Positions 55,610 through 63,707 of a stretch of 64,000 bases of DNA are shown here, piece by piece (within the stretch, counting starts at the first letter, position 1; each line of letters begins with the position of its first letter). The stretch covers positions 372,001 to 436,000 of the forward strand of contig NZ_JAUFQG010000006.1 of NCBI RefSeq assembly GCF_030409605.1. Reading direction: 5' to 3'. The notes below the pieces were generated by a model, which did not search any database, had not been told where the DNA came from, and saw only the letters and a list, made by a program, of their open reading frames with translations. This DNA is from Simiduia curdlanivorans (GTDB lineage Bacteria > Pseudomonadota > Gammaproteobacteria > Pseudomonadales > Cellvibrionaceae). A program made the position numbers and the translations under genes.

Positions 55610-56923
55610 ATGAGCTACGGTTTACTGAATTTAAACGATCATTGCATTGAATTATTCGAGGGTGAGCGGTGCGCCCTTAAAACCTCAGCGCATGTTCTGT
55701 TTCAACCCAGAGACATCATTACCGGCGACAGTGCCCAGGCTCAAATACGCATTAACCCCACACTCGCCTACAGCAAGCACTGGTTGCAGCTAGACCAAGC
55801 GCAACGAAAATTACCTAACCCCAACTTTCGCCACCACGCAGACATTGCCTACTTTCAACTCGGTCAATGGCTAGAAGGCTTTCAACAAAAGCCGCTATTG
55901 GTTGCCACAAGCTACAACTACAGCACCGAGCAATACGCGCTGCTGGCCGGCTTATTACAGGCACACAATCAAACCCCGCTAGGCTTTTGCGATAGCGGTT
56001 TGTTACAGGCAAGCGGTTATATTGCGCTTGAACAAAGCGCAGACACCCTTCTTTACTTCGTCGACTTCTCGCTCCACTCAGCCCGCCTGTTGGCCTTTCA
56101 CCGGCAGCAACATCAGCTAGTGCTAGCGCAACAGTGGGATTTCCCCAACGCTGGCATTATCGAGCTACAAAACGCTTGGCTCAAAGTCATTGCCCAAACC
56201 TGTATTAAACAAACCCGCTACGACCCCTTACACAGCGCCAGTAGTGAACAACGACTTTACGCGCAACTAGCTGCAAGCTTTCAATCGCTAGCCCGCGCAG
56301 ACGCAGTGGAACTGGATATAGATGGCAAGAAAATCGAGCTACAAAAGATCGACTTACTCCCTTTAACAGACAGTTTTAGGCAGGCCATCGCCGCTCAAAT
56401 TGGTGCCGCGCCGTTACTGCTTAGCCAATCGGCGCAAATCTACTCAGGTTTATCGGGCATCAACCTTAGCGGCCAGCACCTACAAAGCGCTGTACTCGCC
56501 CATGAAGATTTTTTTAAACAACAAACCAGTCTACAACACCACAGCCACTTGCCGATGGCTGGCGCCCACGACATACCAAGCGCGGCACTCAATAAGAGCG
56601 ATAGAAACGCGAGATCAGAGGTACAGGTCAGCCATCTACTCGATCAACACCTAGCACATCCCTTGGCAGCCCCCGCCTACCTATATCAACAGGGCGAAAA
56701 GCTCAGCCTTACAACGCAAAATGTATCGCCAGAAAATTGTGCGGCTGAGCTGGTAAAAACGGCACAGGGCTGGGAGATACGCCCAACAGCCACAGGTGTT
56801 ACCTTAAACAACGCGGTGCTCACTAGGCCAGTGGCTTTACAGCTAGGCGACAAGATTGGCAGCCCGAACCATCACTACCATTTCACCTGCATCGGCTTAG
56901 TGGGTGCAAACAATGGCGCGTAA
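55610..56923 (+). CDS. Cytoplasmic protein with FHA-like C-terminus, function unknown
   Basis: 437 residues without signal or membrane segment. The N-terminal 280 residues (GLLNLNDHCIELFEG, DTLLYFVDFSLHSARLLAFH, GAAPLLLSQSAQIYSGLSGI) have alternating beta/alpha blocks that recall the actin/Hsp70 (ASKHA) fold; this is a weak visual impression. The last 60 residues (WEIRPTATGVTLNNAVLTRP, VALQLGDKIGSPNHHYHFTC) follow the strand order of FHA-like domains, but the usual Ser and His of phosphothreonine binding are not evident. Coupled to its neighbours (8-bp gap upstream, 11-bp overlap downstream). Perhaps the cytoplasmic part of the putative machine. Confidence 0.7.
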   Translation: MSYGLLNLNDHCIELFEGERCALKTSAHVLFQPRDIITGDSAQAQIRINPTLAYSKHWLQLDQAQRKLPNPNFRHHADIAYFQLGQWLEGFQQKPLLVATSYNYSTEQYALLAGLLQAHNQTPLGFCDSGLLQASGYIALEQSADTLLYFVDFSLHSARLLAFHRQQHQLVLAQQWDFPNAGIIELQNAWLKVIAQTCIKQTRYDPLHSASSEQRLYAQLAASFQSLARADAVELDIDGKKIELQKIDLLPLTDSFRQAIAAQIGAAPLLLSQSAQIYSGLSGINLSGQHLQSAVLAHEDFFKQQTSLQHHSHLPMAGAHDIPSAALNKSDRNARSEVQVSHLLDQHLAHPLAAPAYLYQQGEKLSLTTQNVSPENCAAELVKTAQGWEIRPTATGVTLNNAVLTRPVALQLGDKIGSPNHHYHFTCIGLVGANNGA

Positions 56924-57995
56924 AAAGCGAGGCTTTTCTACCTTCTCACTTTCGTTCCTCGACATCATGTCCTGCGGATTTGGTGCGGTTGCCCTTATTT
57001 TCCTCATCATTAAGCACGATGTCGATACGCGCGCCGACCTACAAACAGAAAACACCAACGCCGAAGTGACCATGCTGGACGAGGAGATTCGCATCGGCAA
57101 AGAGGGTCTGGTTGCGCTCCGCAACACCCTATCGGCGCTAGACCAAGAACACGCAGAAGCACAAGGCTTAGCGCGCCGTATTCTCGAAGACGTCAATCTA
57201 ACCCAAGGTAAACTGGACGAGTTTTCTAGCCGAGACATCGAAGCCGAGATACAGCGTTTAAAAGAAGAAAAAGAACAATTGCAAACCGAGATAGAGAAGC
57301 TCAAAGCCGAGGATCAGCAACGCGGTCAAGATGCACTGCGCTATACCGGCGATGGCGACAGACAATACCTGACCGGCCTCAAATTGGGTGGCTCGCGTAT
57401 TTTAATACTGATCGACAGCTCGGCCAGCATGCTCGATGAAAAGCTCATTAACATTATCCGCACCCGGAATATGAGTGATGAGGTAAAGCGCGAGGCGCCC
57501 AAGTGGCGCCGCGCTACCGCGACAGTGAAATGGCTAGCCGCCCAACTACCACAGCAAAGCCAATATCAAATATACCGCTTTAACACCGACGTAAACCCCG
57601 TACTGGAGGGCACCTACGGCCAGTGGCTAAAAGTCTCAGATCAAAAGCAATTGGAGCTCGGTATTTTAAATTTGCGAAAAGTAGCGCCGACTGGCGGCAC
57701 CAGTTTGGAAAAAACCTTTCACGCCGTGAATGGGTTAAACCCCCGCCCTGATAACATCATTCTTATTACCGACGGCCTGCCCACCCAAGGCATGAGCCAG
57801 CCGAAGCGCAACACAATTACCGGCCCCGAGCGAGAAAAACTGTTTAAAAGCGCCGTCGATTTGCTGCCCAAGGGCGTGCCCATTAACGTGATTTTAGCGC
57901 CCATGGAGGGCGACCCCATGGCAGCGGCGCATTTTTGGTACTTGTCACAGATCACGCAAGGCTCTTTTATTAGCCCCTCGAAGGACTGGCCATAA
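56913..57995 (+). CDS. vWA-domain protein with ExbD/TolR-like N-terminal helix (first copy)
   Basis: 360 residues from ATG 56913 (a GTG at 56904 adds three). The N-terminal helix SFLDIMSCGFGAVALIFLII (14-33) carries an Asp at residue 17, like the plug Asp of TolR/ExbD. A long coiled coil (about 45-138) leads to a von Willebrand A domain with a complete metal site: DSSAS (168-172), TGGTS with Thr263 and ITDG with Asp287. Topology predicts the vWA domain in the periplasm. It would pair with the ExbB-like protein. Its stop overlaps the next start by one base (TAATG). Confidence 0.85.
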   Translation: MARKKRGFSTFSLSFLDIMSCGFGAVALIFLIIKHDVDTRADLQTENTNAEVTMLDEEIRIGKEGLVALRNTLSALDQEHAEAQGLARRILEDVNLTQGKLDEFSSRDIEAEIQRLKEEKEQLQTEIEKLKAEDQQRGQDALRYTGDGDRQYLTGLKLGGSRILILIDSSASMLDEKLINIIRTRNMSDEVKREAPKWRRATATVKWLAAQLPQQSQYQIYRFNTDVNPVLEGTYGQWLKVSDQKQLELGILNLRKVAPTGGTSLEKTFHAVNGLNPRPDNIILITDGLPTQGMSQPKRNTITGPEREKLFKSAVDLLPKGVPINVILAPMEGDPMAAAHFWYLSQITQGSFISPSKDWP

Positions 57996-59002
57996 TGAAA
58001 CGCAACCGCCGCGAAACCGACGAGTTTAACGTCTCATTTTTAGACGTTATTTGCTGTGGCTTTGGCGCGATTGTTTTGTTGCTGATGATTACTAAAACTG
58101 TACCGCCAGTGGTGCTCGAACAAACCGATAGCGCGCAGAAAGGCCAAGTGGCAGACCTACAGCGTCAGCTGTTTGAGATTCGCGGTGAAACCGCTATTTT
58201 GAACCGCGATCTGAACGCCAAACATGAACAACTCGATGCCGAAACCAAGCGCATCGCCATATTGCGCGGCAAACAGCGAGAGCTAGAAGCGCGCTATGCC
58301 TCCCTCGCCCGTCAAGCGAGTAGTGAAGATAACGAACTGGGCAAACTCGCCAGAGCAACCCAAACACTGTCGGCGGAAATGCAGCGTTTGCTCGGCAATC
58401 GCTTCGAGCGAAAAAATGACATCATCGGCGGGATTCCCGTCGACAGCGAATACATTATTTTTATCATCGACACCTCCGGCAGTATGTTCAATTACGCCTG
58501 GCCGCGAATGATGGATGAGCTGATTTCGGTGCTGGATATTTACCCGCAAGTTAAAGGCATTCAAATCCTAAACGACATGGGCGGCTACATGTACACCAGT
58601 TACCGCGACGACTGGATTCCCGATACGCCTTCGCGCCGACAAGCCATTATTTCGCGTTTAAGAACCTGGAACCCTTTTAGTAATTCCAGCCCGGTCGAGG
58701 GCATTCAAAAAGCCGTGCGGAGTTTTTACGACCCCAACAAACAAATTAGCATCTACGTATTTGGCGATGAGTTCACCGGCGATTCTATCACCCAGGTGGT
58801 GAATATCGTCGACCGGCTCAACCACCACAGCGATGGCGGCGAACCGCGCGTGCGTATTCACGCCGTGGGCTTTCCGGTCCAGTTCGACGCGCGCTCGTCA
58901 AACCAAATTACCGGTATTCGCTTTGCCGCCCTGATGCGCGAATTAACCTATCGAAACGGCGGCACCTTTGTTGGACTCAACGACTATAGACGCAGACGCT
59001 AA
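57995..59002 (+). CDS. vWA-domain protein with ExbD/TolR-like N-terminal helix (second copy)
   Basis: 335 residues. The N-terminus FNVSFLDVICCGFGAIVLLL (11-30) aligns with TolR/ExbD (N-V-T-P-x-x-D-V) and with the first copy; Asp17 is at the same position. A coiled coil (about 48-135) precedes a vWA domain with DTSGS (159-163). The second metal position is Ser in NPFSNSSPVEG instead of Thr, so the metal site may be altered. The two copies differ strongly in the vWA part, so they may form a heterodimer in the channel. Start coupled to the first copy. Confidence 0.85.
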   Translation: MKRNRRETDEFNVSFLDVICCGFGAIVLLLMITKTVPPVVLEQTDSAQKGQVADLQRQLFEIRGETAILNRDLNAKHEQLDAETKRIAILRGKQRELEARYASLARQASSEDNELGKLARATQTLSAEMQRLLGNRFERKNDIIGGIPVDSEYIIFIIDTSGSMFNYAWPRMMDELISVLDIYPQVKGIQILNDMGGYMYTSYRDDWIPDTPSRRQAIISRLRTWNPFSNSSPVEGIQKAVRSFYDPNKQISIYVFGDEFTGDSITQVVNIVDRLNHHSDGGEPRVRIHAVGFPVQFDARSSNQITGIRFAALMRELTYRNGGTFVGLNDYRRRR

Positions 59003-59030
59003 CCGGTGGCTGTGAATAAGGAGATGTGCA

Positions 59031-59720
59031 GTGATAAGAATTAGAATGCATCTACCCATGTTAACCCGGCTAACGGCACTTGGCTTGGCGTTGCTGTTGG
59101 GCGCCTGTGCGGGCAAGGTGGAGGTGGAAGGCGATATACCTAAACCGCTGGTGGATCAAAAAAATCTAACTGTGGCAGTGGTCAACAATACGCGCTTCCA
59201 AACCTTCCAGTACGAAGAAAAAAGCAAAGACCGATTACAGTGGACCATCGGCACCGGCGGCGCGCAACAGAAATTGCTCACAACACTGCTAGACGCCATG
59301 TTTAGCCAAACCACCTACATTGAAAATCTACCCGAAGCCGGCGAAAAGGTTAATGCCGATATTATTTTGCTGCCCAAGGTTATCGATTTCCAATATGCCA
59401 TGCCCAAGGAAACCAAAGTTAATATTTTTGAGGTATGGATAAAATACAGCATTCAAGTTTATAACAACCAGGGCGCCTTAATTGCCGACTGGGTAATGCC
59501 AGCCTACGGCAAAACCCCAACCGCCTTTTTGAAGTCGGAAGACGATGCACTCAACCAAGCGGTTATGATGGCACTGCGCGACGCCGGCGCCAGTTTTATT
59601 ACCGGTTTTGACCGCGTTCCGGAAATTAAGGCGTGGCTGGAACAACGACCCGCGCCAACCAAGGCAGTGCCTAGCACTGAAGAAAAGCCACTGGATTTCG
59701 ACGAGGAGGCGGCGCAATGA
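59031..59720 (+). CDS. Lipoprotein of the ExbB-vWA run, CsgG-like fold possible
   Basis: 229 residues. Lipobox LLLGAC (Cys26). The mature part (LTVAVVNNTRFQTFQY, LLTTLLDAMFSQTTYIENLP, ADIILLPKVIDFQYA, FEVWIKYSIQVYNNQGALIA) has the beta/alpha order of periplasmic lipoproteins such as CsgG or LptE-like auxiliaries. No firm family. GTG start at 59031 with AAGGAG 7 bp upstream. The acidic C-terminus overlaps the next lipoprotein gene by 4 bp. Confidence 0.75.
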   Translation: MIRIRMHLPMLTRLTALGLALLLGACAGKVEVEGDIPKPLVDQKNLTVAVVNNTRFQTFQYEEKSKDRLQWTIGTGGAQQKLLTTLLDAMFSQTTYIENLPEAGEKVNADIILLPKVIDFQYAMPKETKVNIFEVWIKYSIQVYNNQGALIADWVMPAYGKTPTAFLKSEDDALNQAVMMALRDAGASFITGFDRVPEIKAWLEQRPAPTKAVPSTEEKPLDFDEEAAQ

Positions 59721-60367
59721 AAGCCCTTTATTTCTGCTTGCTCTGTTTATTGCTAAACAGCGGTTGCACCTCGGTCACCGTCGACGAGTTCAAGCGCGGC
59801 AATGCCAATCTCGACGCCACCGATAGCGTGGTCGTGCTGGGTCGGCGCCATTCCAGCGACTATGAAACCGAGCCAGATTTAGTCGAGTGTATTGGCGAGG
59901 AGATCGCCTCGGGCAGTGGCATAAAAGTCATAGGCGAGCGCGAGTTTGTCGACAAACTCTACCCTTGGTTCGAACCCCGTTTAGCACCCATGTCTATTCG
60001 CAGCCTACACCGAACAGCGCAAAGAGATGACGTCGCGCACATACTGCGCGACTACGACATTCACTATATTATTTGGATAGACGGCCACACGGAAACCACC
60101 AATAGCGCCGGCTCCATTGGCTGCTCTGTGGGCCCTGGTGGCGCTGGTTGCTTCGGTTTCGGCACTTGGGATAAAGAGTCCGCTTACGAAGCCACCATTT
60201 GGGACTTCGACAAGGGGCAAGTGGTCGGCAAGATCAGCGCCGATGCCTCTGGCACCTCCTATATGCCAGCGATTATTGTACCCATACCGCTCATTGCGCG
60301 AGTGCAAAATGGCGCCTGCGAAGGCCTCGGCACACAATTGCGAAAATTTTTAAAACCCGATAATTAA
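59717..60367 (+). CDS. Lipoprotein with Cys/Gly-rich loop, function unknown
   Basis: 216 residues. Lipobox LLNSGC (Cys17). Residues about 36-125 (SVVVLGRRHSSDYETEPDLV, GSGIKVIGEREFVDKLYPWF, ILRDYDIHYIIWIDGHTETT) suggest an alpha/beta fold like that of CsgG-type lipoproteins. A loop GCSVGPGGAGCFGFG (about 134-148) holds two Cys that may form a disulfide. Coupled to the preceding lipoprotein gene (ATGA). M48 peptidase follows after 15 bp. Confidence 0.72.
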   Translation: MKALYFCLLCLLLNSGCTSVTVDEFKRGNANLDATDSVVVLGRRHSSDYETEPDLVECIGEEIASGSGIKVIGEREFVDKLYPWFEPRLAPMSIRSLHRTAQRDDVAHILRDYDIHYIIWIDGHTETTNSAGSIGCSVGPGGAGCFGFGTWDKESAYEATIWDFDKGQVVGKISADASGTSYMPAIIVPIPLIARVQNGACEGLGTQLRKFLKPDN

Positions 60368-60382
60368 GTTGAGGAAACCACC

Positions 60383-61825
60383 ATGACACTTCAACGAACC
60401 CTACTCGCAGCGCTCGGCTTTATAGGCGTGCTCGGCGCCACCAGCTGCGCCATAAACCCTGCCACTGGCACGCCAGATTTTGTTTTCATGAGCGAAGACA
60501 GCGAAATAAGCAAAGGCAAGGAAATACACCAACAAATTATTGCCTCAACACCGGTATACCAAGACCCGGCGTTAAACGCCTATGTCAACGAAGTGGGCCA
60601 GCGCTTGGCAAAGGTTGGCGACAGACCTGAACTCACTTACACCTTTACCATCATCGATAGCCCCGATATCAATGCCTTCGCCCTTCCCGGCGGTTATATT
60701 TATATCAACCGAGGCTTGATTGGCTACCTCAGCAATGAAGCGCAGCTCGCCGCCGTACTCGCACACGAAATTGCCCACGTCACCGCGCGCCACACCGTGC
60801 GCCAAGATGCCGCGCGCAAAGGTGCCGGTGCGGTATCCGTCGCCACAGTCATCACCACCGGCAGCATGGTCGTTGCCGATGCGGCAGACTTGTGGACGGG
60901 TGCCGCCGTATCCGGCTACGGCCGCGATATGGAATTGGAAGCCGATAGTTTTGGCGCGCAGTATTTATACCGTGCCCACTACGATCCAGAAGCCATGATC
61001 GATGTCATCAGCATATTGAAAGACCAAGAGCGCTACGCCCGCTACCGCGCAAAAGAAGCCGGCAAAAAGCAGCAGAGCTACCACGGTGTTTTCTCCACCC
61101 ACCCACGCAATGACCAACGCTTGCAAGAAGTGATAGCGACGGCCGGCACATTGCCAGAGGATGCCGATAAACAACTTAACACCGACATCTTTCGCCAAAA
61201 GACCAACGGCTTGGTGGTGGGCATTAACTATGACATGGCCTTGCCCGGCCAAGAAAATCGCTACATCCATGCCAAGCTCGGCTTTACTTTTGTTCACCCG
61301 GAGGGATGGGCCGTTGAAAATCAACGCAGTGCCTTGGCGGTAAAACCGGCCGATGCTCACACCCAACTCACTCTGGGCATCGCTATGTTAAAAGTGCCCA
61401 TGGAGCCCAGCGCCTATTTACGCGATGAATTAAACATTGGCTTGCTAACGCAATCGGAACCGTTAAATCAATTTGGCTTGGTGGGTCATATGGGCGTTGT
61501 GAGCGCCAAGGAATCACAACCCGCCACCCGTGTCGCCGTGCTCTTTCAAGGCAATCGCGCTTACAATTTTTCCGGTGTCATTACCAAAGATGAGGACGAT
61601 GATAACTTTAAAAAGATCATCAGCACTTTCCAGCCCGCCAAGGCGCCACCGAAAGGCGCCTCGAAACATTTACGCTATGTTAAGGCGAACGCCAACACCA
61701 CCTATCAGGCTCTGTCAGACCACGGTCGCCTGGGTCAACATGGCCCAGATCAATTGCGCCTGCTCAATGGCGACTATCCCCGTGGCGAACCCACACCAGG
61801 CGAATGGATTAAAATTGTCGAATAA
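60383..61825 (+). CDS. M48-family metallopeptidase lipoprotein (BepA/LoiP-like)
   Basis: 480 residues. Signal with a lipobox-like GATSC (Cys22). Zinc site HEIAH at 128-132 and the third-ligand region GYGRDMELEADSFGAQYLY near 185. The N-terminal part DPALNAYVNEVGQRLAKVGD and LPGGYIYINRGLIGYLSNEA is classic M48. The C-terminal half (about 290-480) is a less familiar domain that ends with a short SH3-like or LysM-like motif (GDYPRGEPTPGEWIKIVE). Periplasmic M48 enzymes trim or degrade outer-membrane and lipoprotein clients; here it may mature or guard the machine encoded upstream. Last gene of the run. Confidence 0.88.
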   Translation: MTLQRTLLAALGFIGVLGATSCAINPATGTPDFVFMSEDSEISKGKEIHQQIIASTPVYQDPALNAYVNEVGQRLAKVGDRPELTYTFTIIDSPDINAFALPGGYIYINRGLIGYLSNEAQLAAVLAHEIAHVTARHTVRQDAARKGAGAVSVATVITTGSMVVADAADLWTGAAVSGYGRDMELEADSFGAQYLYRAHYDPEAMIDVISILKDQERYARYRAKEAGKKQQSYHGVFSTHPRNDQRLQEVIATAGTLPEDADKQLNTDIFRQKTNGLVVGINYDMALPGQENRYIHAKLGFTFVHPEGWAVENQRSALAVKPADAHTQLTLGIAMLKVPMEPSAYLRDELNIGLLTQSEPLNQFGLVGHMGVVSAKESQPATRVAVLFQGNRAYNFSGVITKDEDDDNFKKIISTFQPAKAPPKGASKHLRYVKANANTTYQALSDHGRLGQHGPDQLRLLNGDYPRGEPTPGEWIKIVE

Positions 61826-61838
61826 CCCAAGCACCTTT

Positions 61839-61910
61839 GTTGACCTTCAACGCCAATTGATCAAGGCGAGCTTGCCAGTCGGGAACTAAGGCTTTAGGTT
61901 GGAGGTCAAC
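61839..61910 (+). repeat. Long-range inverted repeat between the M48 and acyl-CoA ligase genes
   Basis: GTTGACCTTCAAC (61839-61851) and GTTGGAGGTCAAC (61898-61910) pair over 13 positions, with one G-U pair in RNA. The 46-base interval can form a smaller stem (GGC/GCC near 61865-61876). It begins 14 bp after the M48 stop and ends 67 bp before the acyl-CoA ligase start. Terminator-like or leader function is possible; no T-run follows. Confidence 0.5.
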
Positions 61911-61977
61911 ACAGGCACGCTTGCCACAGTATCGAATCGGACAAAAACATAAGACTAAGCCAACGAGAGGATTGCGC

Positions 61978-63609
61978 ATGTTAGGGCAAATGATGAACAC
62001 CCCTTTAACCACCACCAGCATCATGCACTTTGCTGAAAAGGTCTACGCCAACAGCGAAATTGTGAGCGTTACCGCAGACAACCCGAATCATCGCTACACC
62101 TATGCCGATGCCTTTAAACGGGTGCGCAAGCTCGCCAACGCGCTGGCAAAACTGGGCGCTAAAAAAGGCGACTGCATCGCGACATTGGCATGGAACGACT
62201 ATCGCCACTTTGAGCTCTATTACGGTATTTCCTGTTCGAGTATGGTGTGCCACACCATCAATCCGCGTCTGTTTCCCGAACAGCTGCAATACATTATCAA
62301 TCACGCCGAAGATCAGTTTCTTTTCATCGATGTGATGTTTATTCCGCTGCTGGAAAAGCTGGCACCAAGCCTAACAAAGGTAAAAGGCTTTATCGTGTTA
62401 ACCACAGCCGAGATGATGCCCAAACAAACAACCTTAAAAAATCTCCATTGTTACGAAACCTTATTGGCGAACGAAGCGGACACCTTTGACTGGCCAGCTA
62501 TAGACGAAAACGATGCCAGCGCACTGTGTTATACCTCGGGCACTACGGGCAACCCTAAAGGTGTTTTATACTCGCACCGCGCCACCATATTGCACACCTA
62601 CGCCACCGCCATGCCCGATGTCTTTGGTATTTCAGTGCGCGATGTGGTGTTGCCCATTGTGCCCATGTTTCACGTCAACGGCTGGGGTTTGGTGTACACC
62701 TGCCCGATGATTGGCGCAAAGCTGGTTATGCCGGGGCCGAAAATGGGCGACGGTGAAACCCTGTGCAAACTGATCAACCAGGAAGCCGTCACCGTATCCG
62801 CGGGTGTACCGACTGTGTGGCTGGCGCTGCTAAATTATTTAGAGCAAAGCCAACAGCAAATTCCCACCCTTACCCGTGTCGTTACCGGTGGTGCGGCTTG
62901 CCCGCAGCCTATCTTCGACAACTTTCGCGAGAAGCACGGCGTAGAAGTGCACCAAGCATGGGGTATGACGGAAATGAGCCCGCTCGGCACTTACAACACG
63001 TTGAAGCCGCACATGGTCAATTGGTCGGAGCCAGAAAAAACCAAGGTGCGGTTAAAGCAAGGCCGCCCGGCCTACGGTGTCGAATTGAAAATCACAGACG
63101 ATCACAACAACGAATTACCCTGGGATGGAAAATCGTCCGGCGCCGTAAAAGTGCGCGGGCCGTGGGTTATTCAGCGCTACTTCAAAGCAGAACATGACGC
63201 CTGCGACGCCGACGGCTGGTTTGAAACCGGCGACGTTGCCGTGATGGATAGCGAAGGCTATATGAACATCACCGATCGCACAAAAGACGTGATCAAATCC
63301 GGTGGCGAATGGATTTCTTCTATCGAGCTCGAGAATTGCGCCATGACCCACCCGCAAGTGCTCGAGGCGGCCGTGATAGGTATTAATCACCCGAAATGGA
63401 CTGAGCGACCACTGCTCGTTGTAGTCGCTAAACCAAACCAAGTTATCGACAAAGCTGGACTGCTAAAATGGTTCGACGGAAAAGTGGCTAGCTGGTGGAT
63501 ACCGGAAGCGTGCGAACTGGTAGACGAACTGCCCCACACAGCCACAGGTAAAGTCAGCAAAAAAGATTTACGGGTTACCTTCGAAGGCTATGTCTGGCCA
63601 TCAGTCTAA
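61978..63609 (+). CDS. AlkK-type medium-chain acyl-CoA ligase
   Basis: 543 residues from ATG 61978, chosen because GAGAGGA lies 6 bp upstream and the protein then starts MLGQMM like AlkK of Pseudomonas. An upstream in-frame ATG at 61921 is unlikely. AMP-forming signatures: ALCYTSGTTGNPKGVLYSHR, GGAACPQPIF, HQAWGMTEMSPLGT, WFETGDVAVMD, GWISS-type GGEWISSIELE and the C-terminal TGKVSKKDLR with the catalytic Lys. It activates fatty acids to acyl-CoA via acyl-AMP. A terminator follows. Confidence 0.93.
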   Translation: MLGQMMNTPLTTTSIMHFAEKVYANSEIVSVTADNPNHRYTYADAFKRVRKLANALAKLGAKKGDCIATLAWNDYRHFELYYGISCSSMVCHTINPRLFPEQLQYIINHAEDQFLFIDVMFIPLLEKLAPSLTKVKGFIVLTTAEMMPKQTTLKNLHCYETLLANEADTFDWPAIDENDASALCYTSGTTGNPKGVLYSHRATILHTYATAMPDVFGISVRDVVLPIVPMFHVNGWGLVYTCPMIGAKLVMPGPKMGDGETLCKLINQEAVTVSAGVPTVWLALLNYLEQSQQQIPTLTRVVTGGAACPQPIFDNFREKHGVEVHQAWGMTEMSPLGTYNTLKPHMVNWSEPEKTKVRLKQGRPAYGVELKITDDHNNELPWDGKSSGAVKVRGPWVIQRYFKAEHDACDADGWFETGDVAVMDSEGYMNITDRTKDVIKSGGEWISSIELENCAMTHPQVLEAAVIGINHPKWTERPLLVVVAKPNQVIDKAGLLKWFDGKVASWWIPEACELVDELPHTATGKVSKKDLRVTFEGYVWPSV

Positions 63610-63633
63610 TCAATACGCATAATTTTGACAAAG

Positions 63634-63658
63634 ACGCCGGGTAATACTGGCGTTTTTT
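63634..63658 (+). terminator. Intrinsic terminator after the acyl-CoA ligase gene
   Basis: A seven-base-pair stem with one G-U pair (ACGCCGG/CTGGCGT, six-base loop) is followed by six T residues. It begins 25 bp after the stop codon. Confidence 0.85.
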
Positions 63659-63707
63659 ATTAAAACTGTTGCAGCAACAACGCTGCTTGGTAATGAATTC
63701 TCCTCCC

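Noticed and set aside
54801..59002. Channel plus partner genes considered as a Zorya-type anti-phage system
   Set aside because: Zorya pairs a MotA-like protein with an OmpA-domain MotB-like protein and cytoplasmic nuclease or helicase effectors; none of the latter are present and the partners here carry vWA domains.
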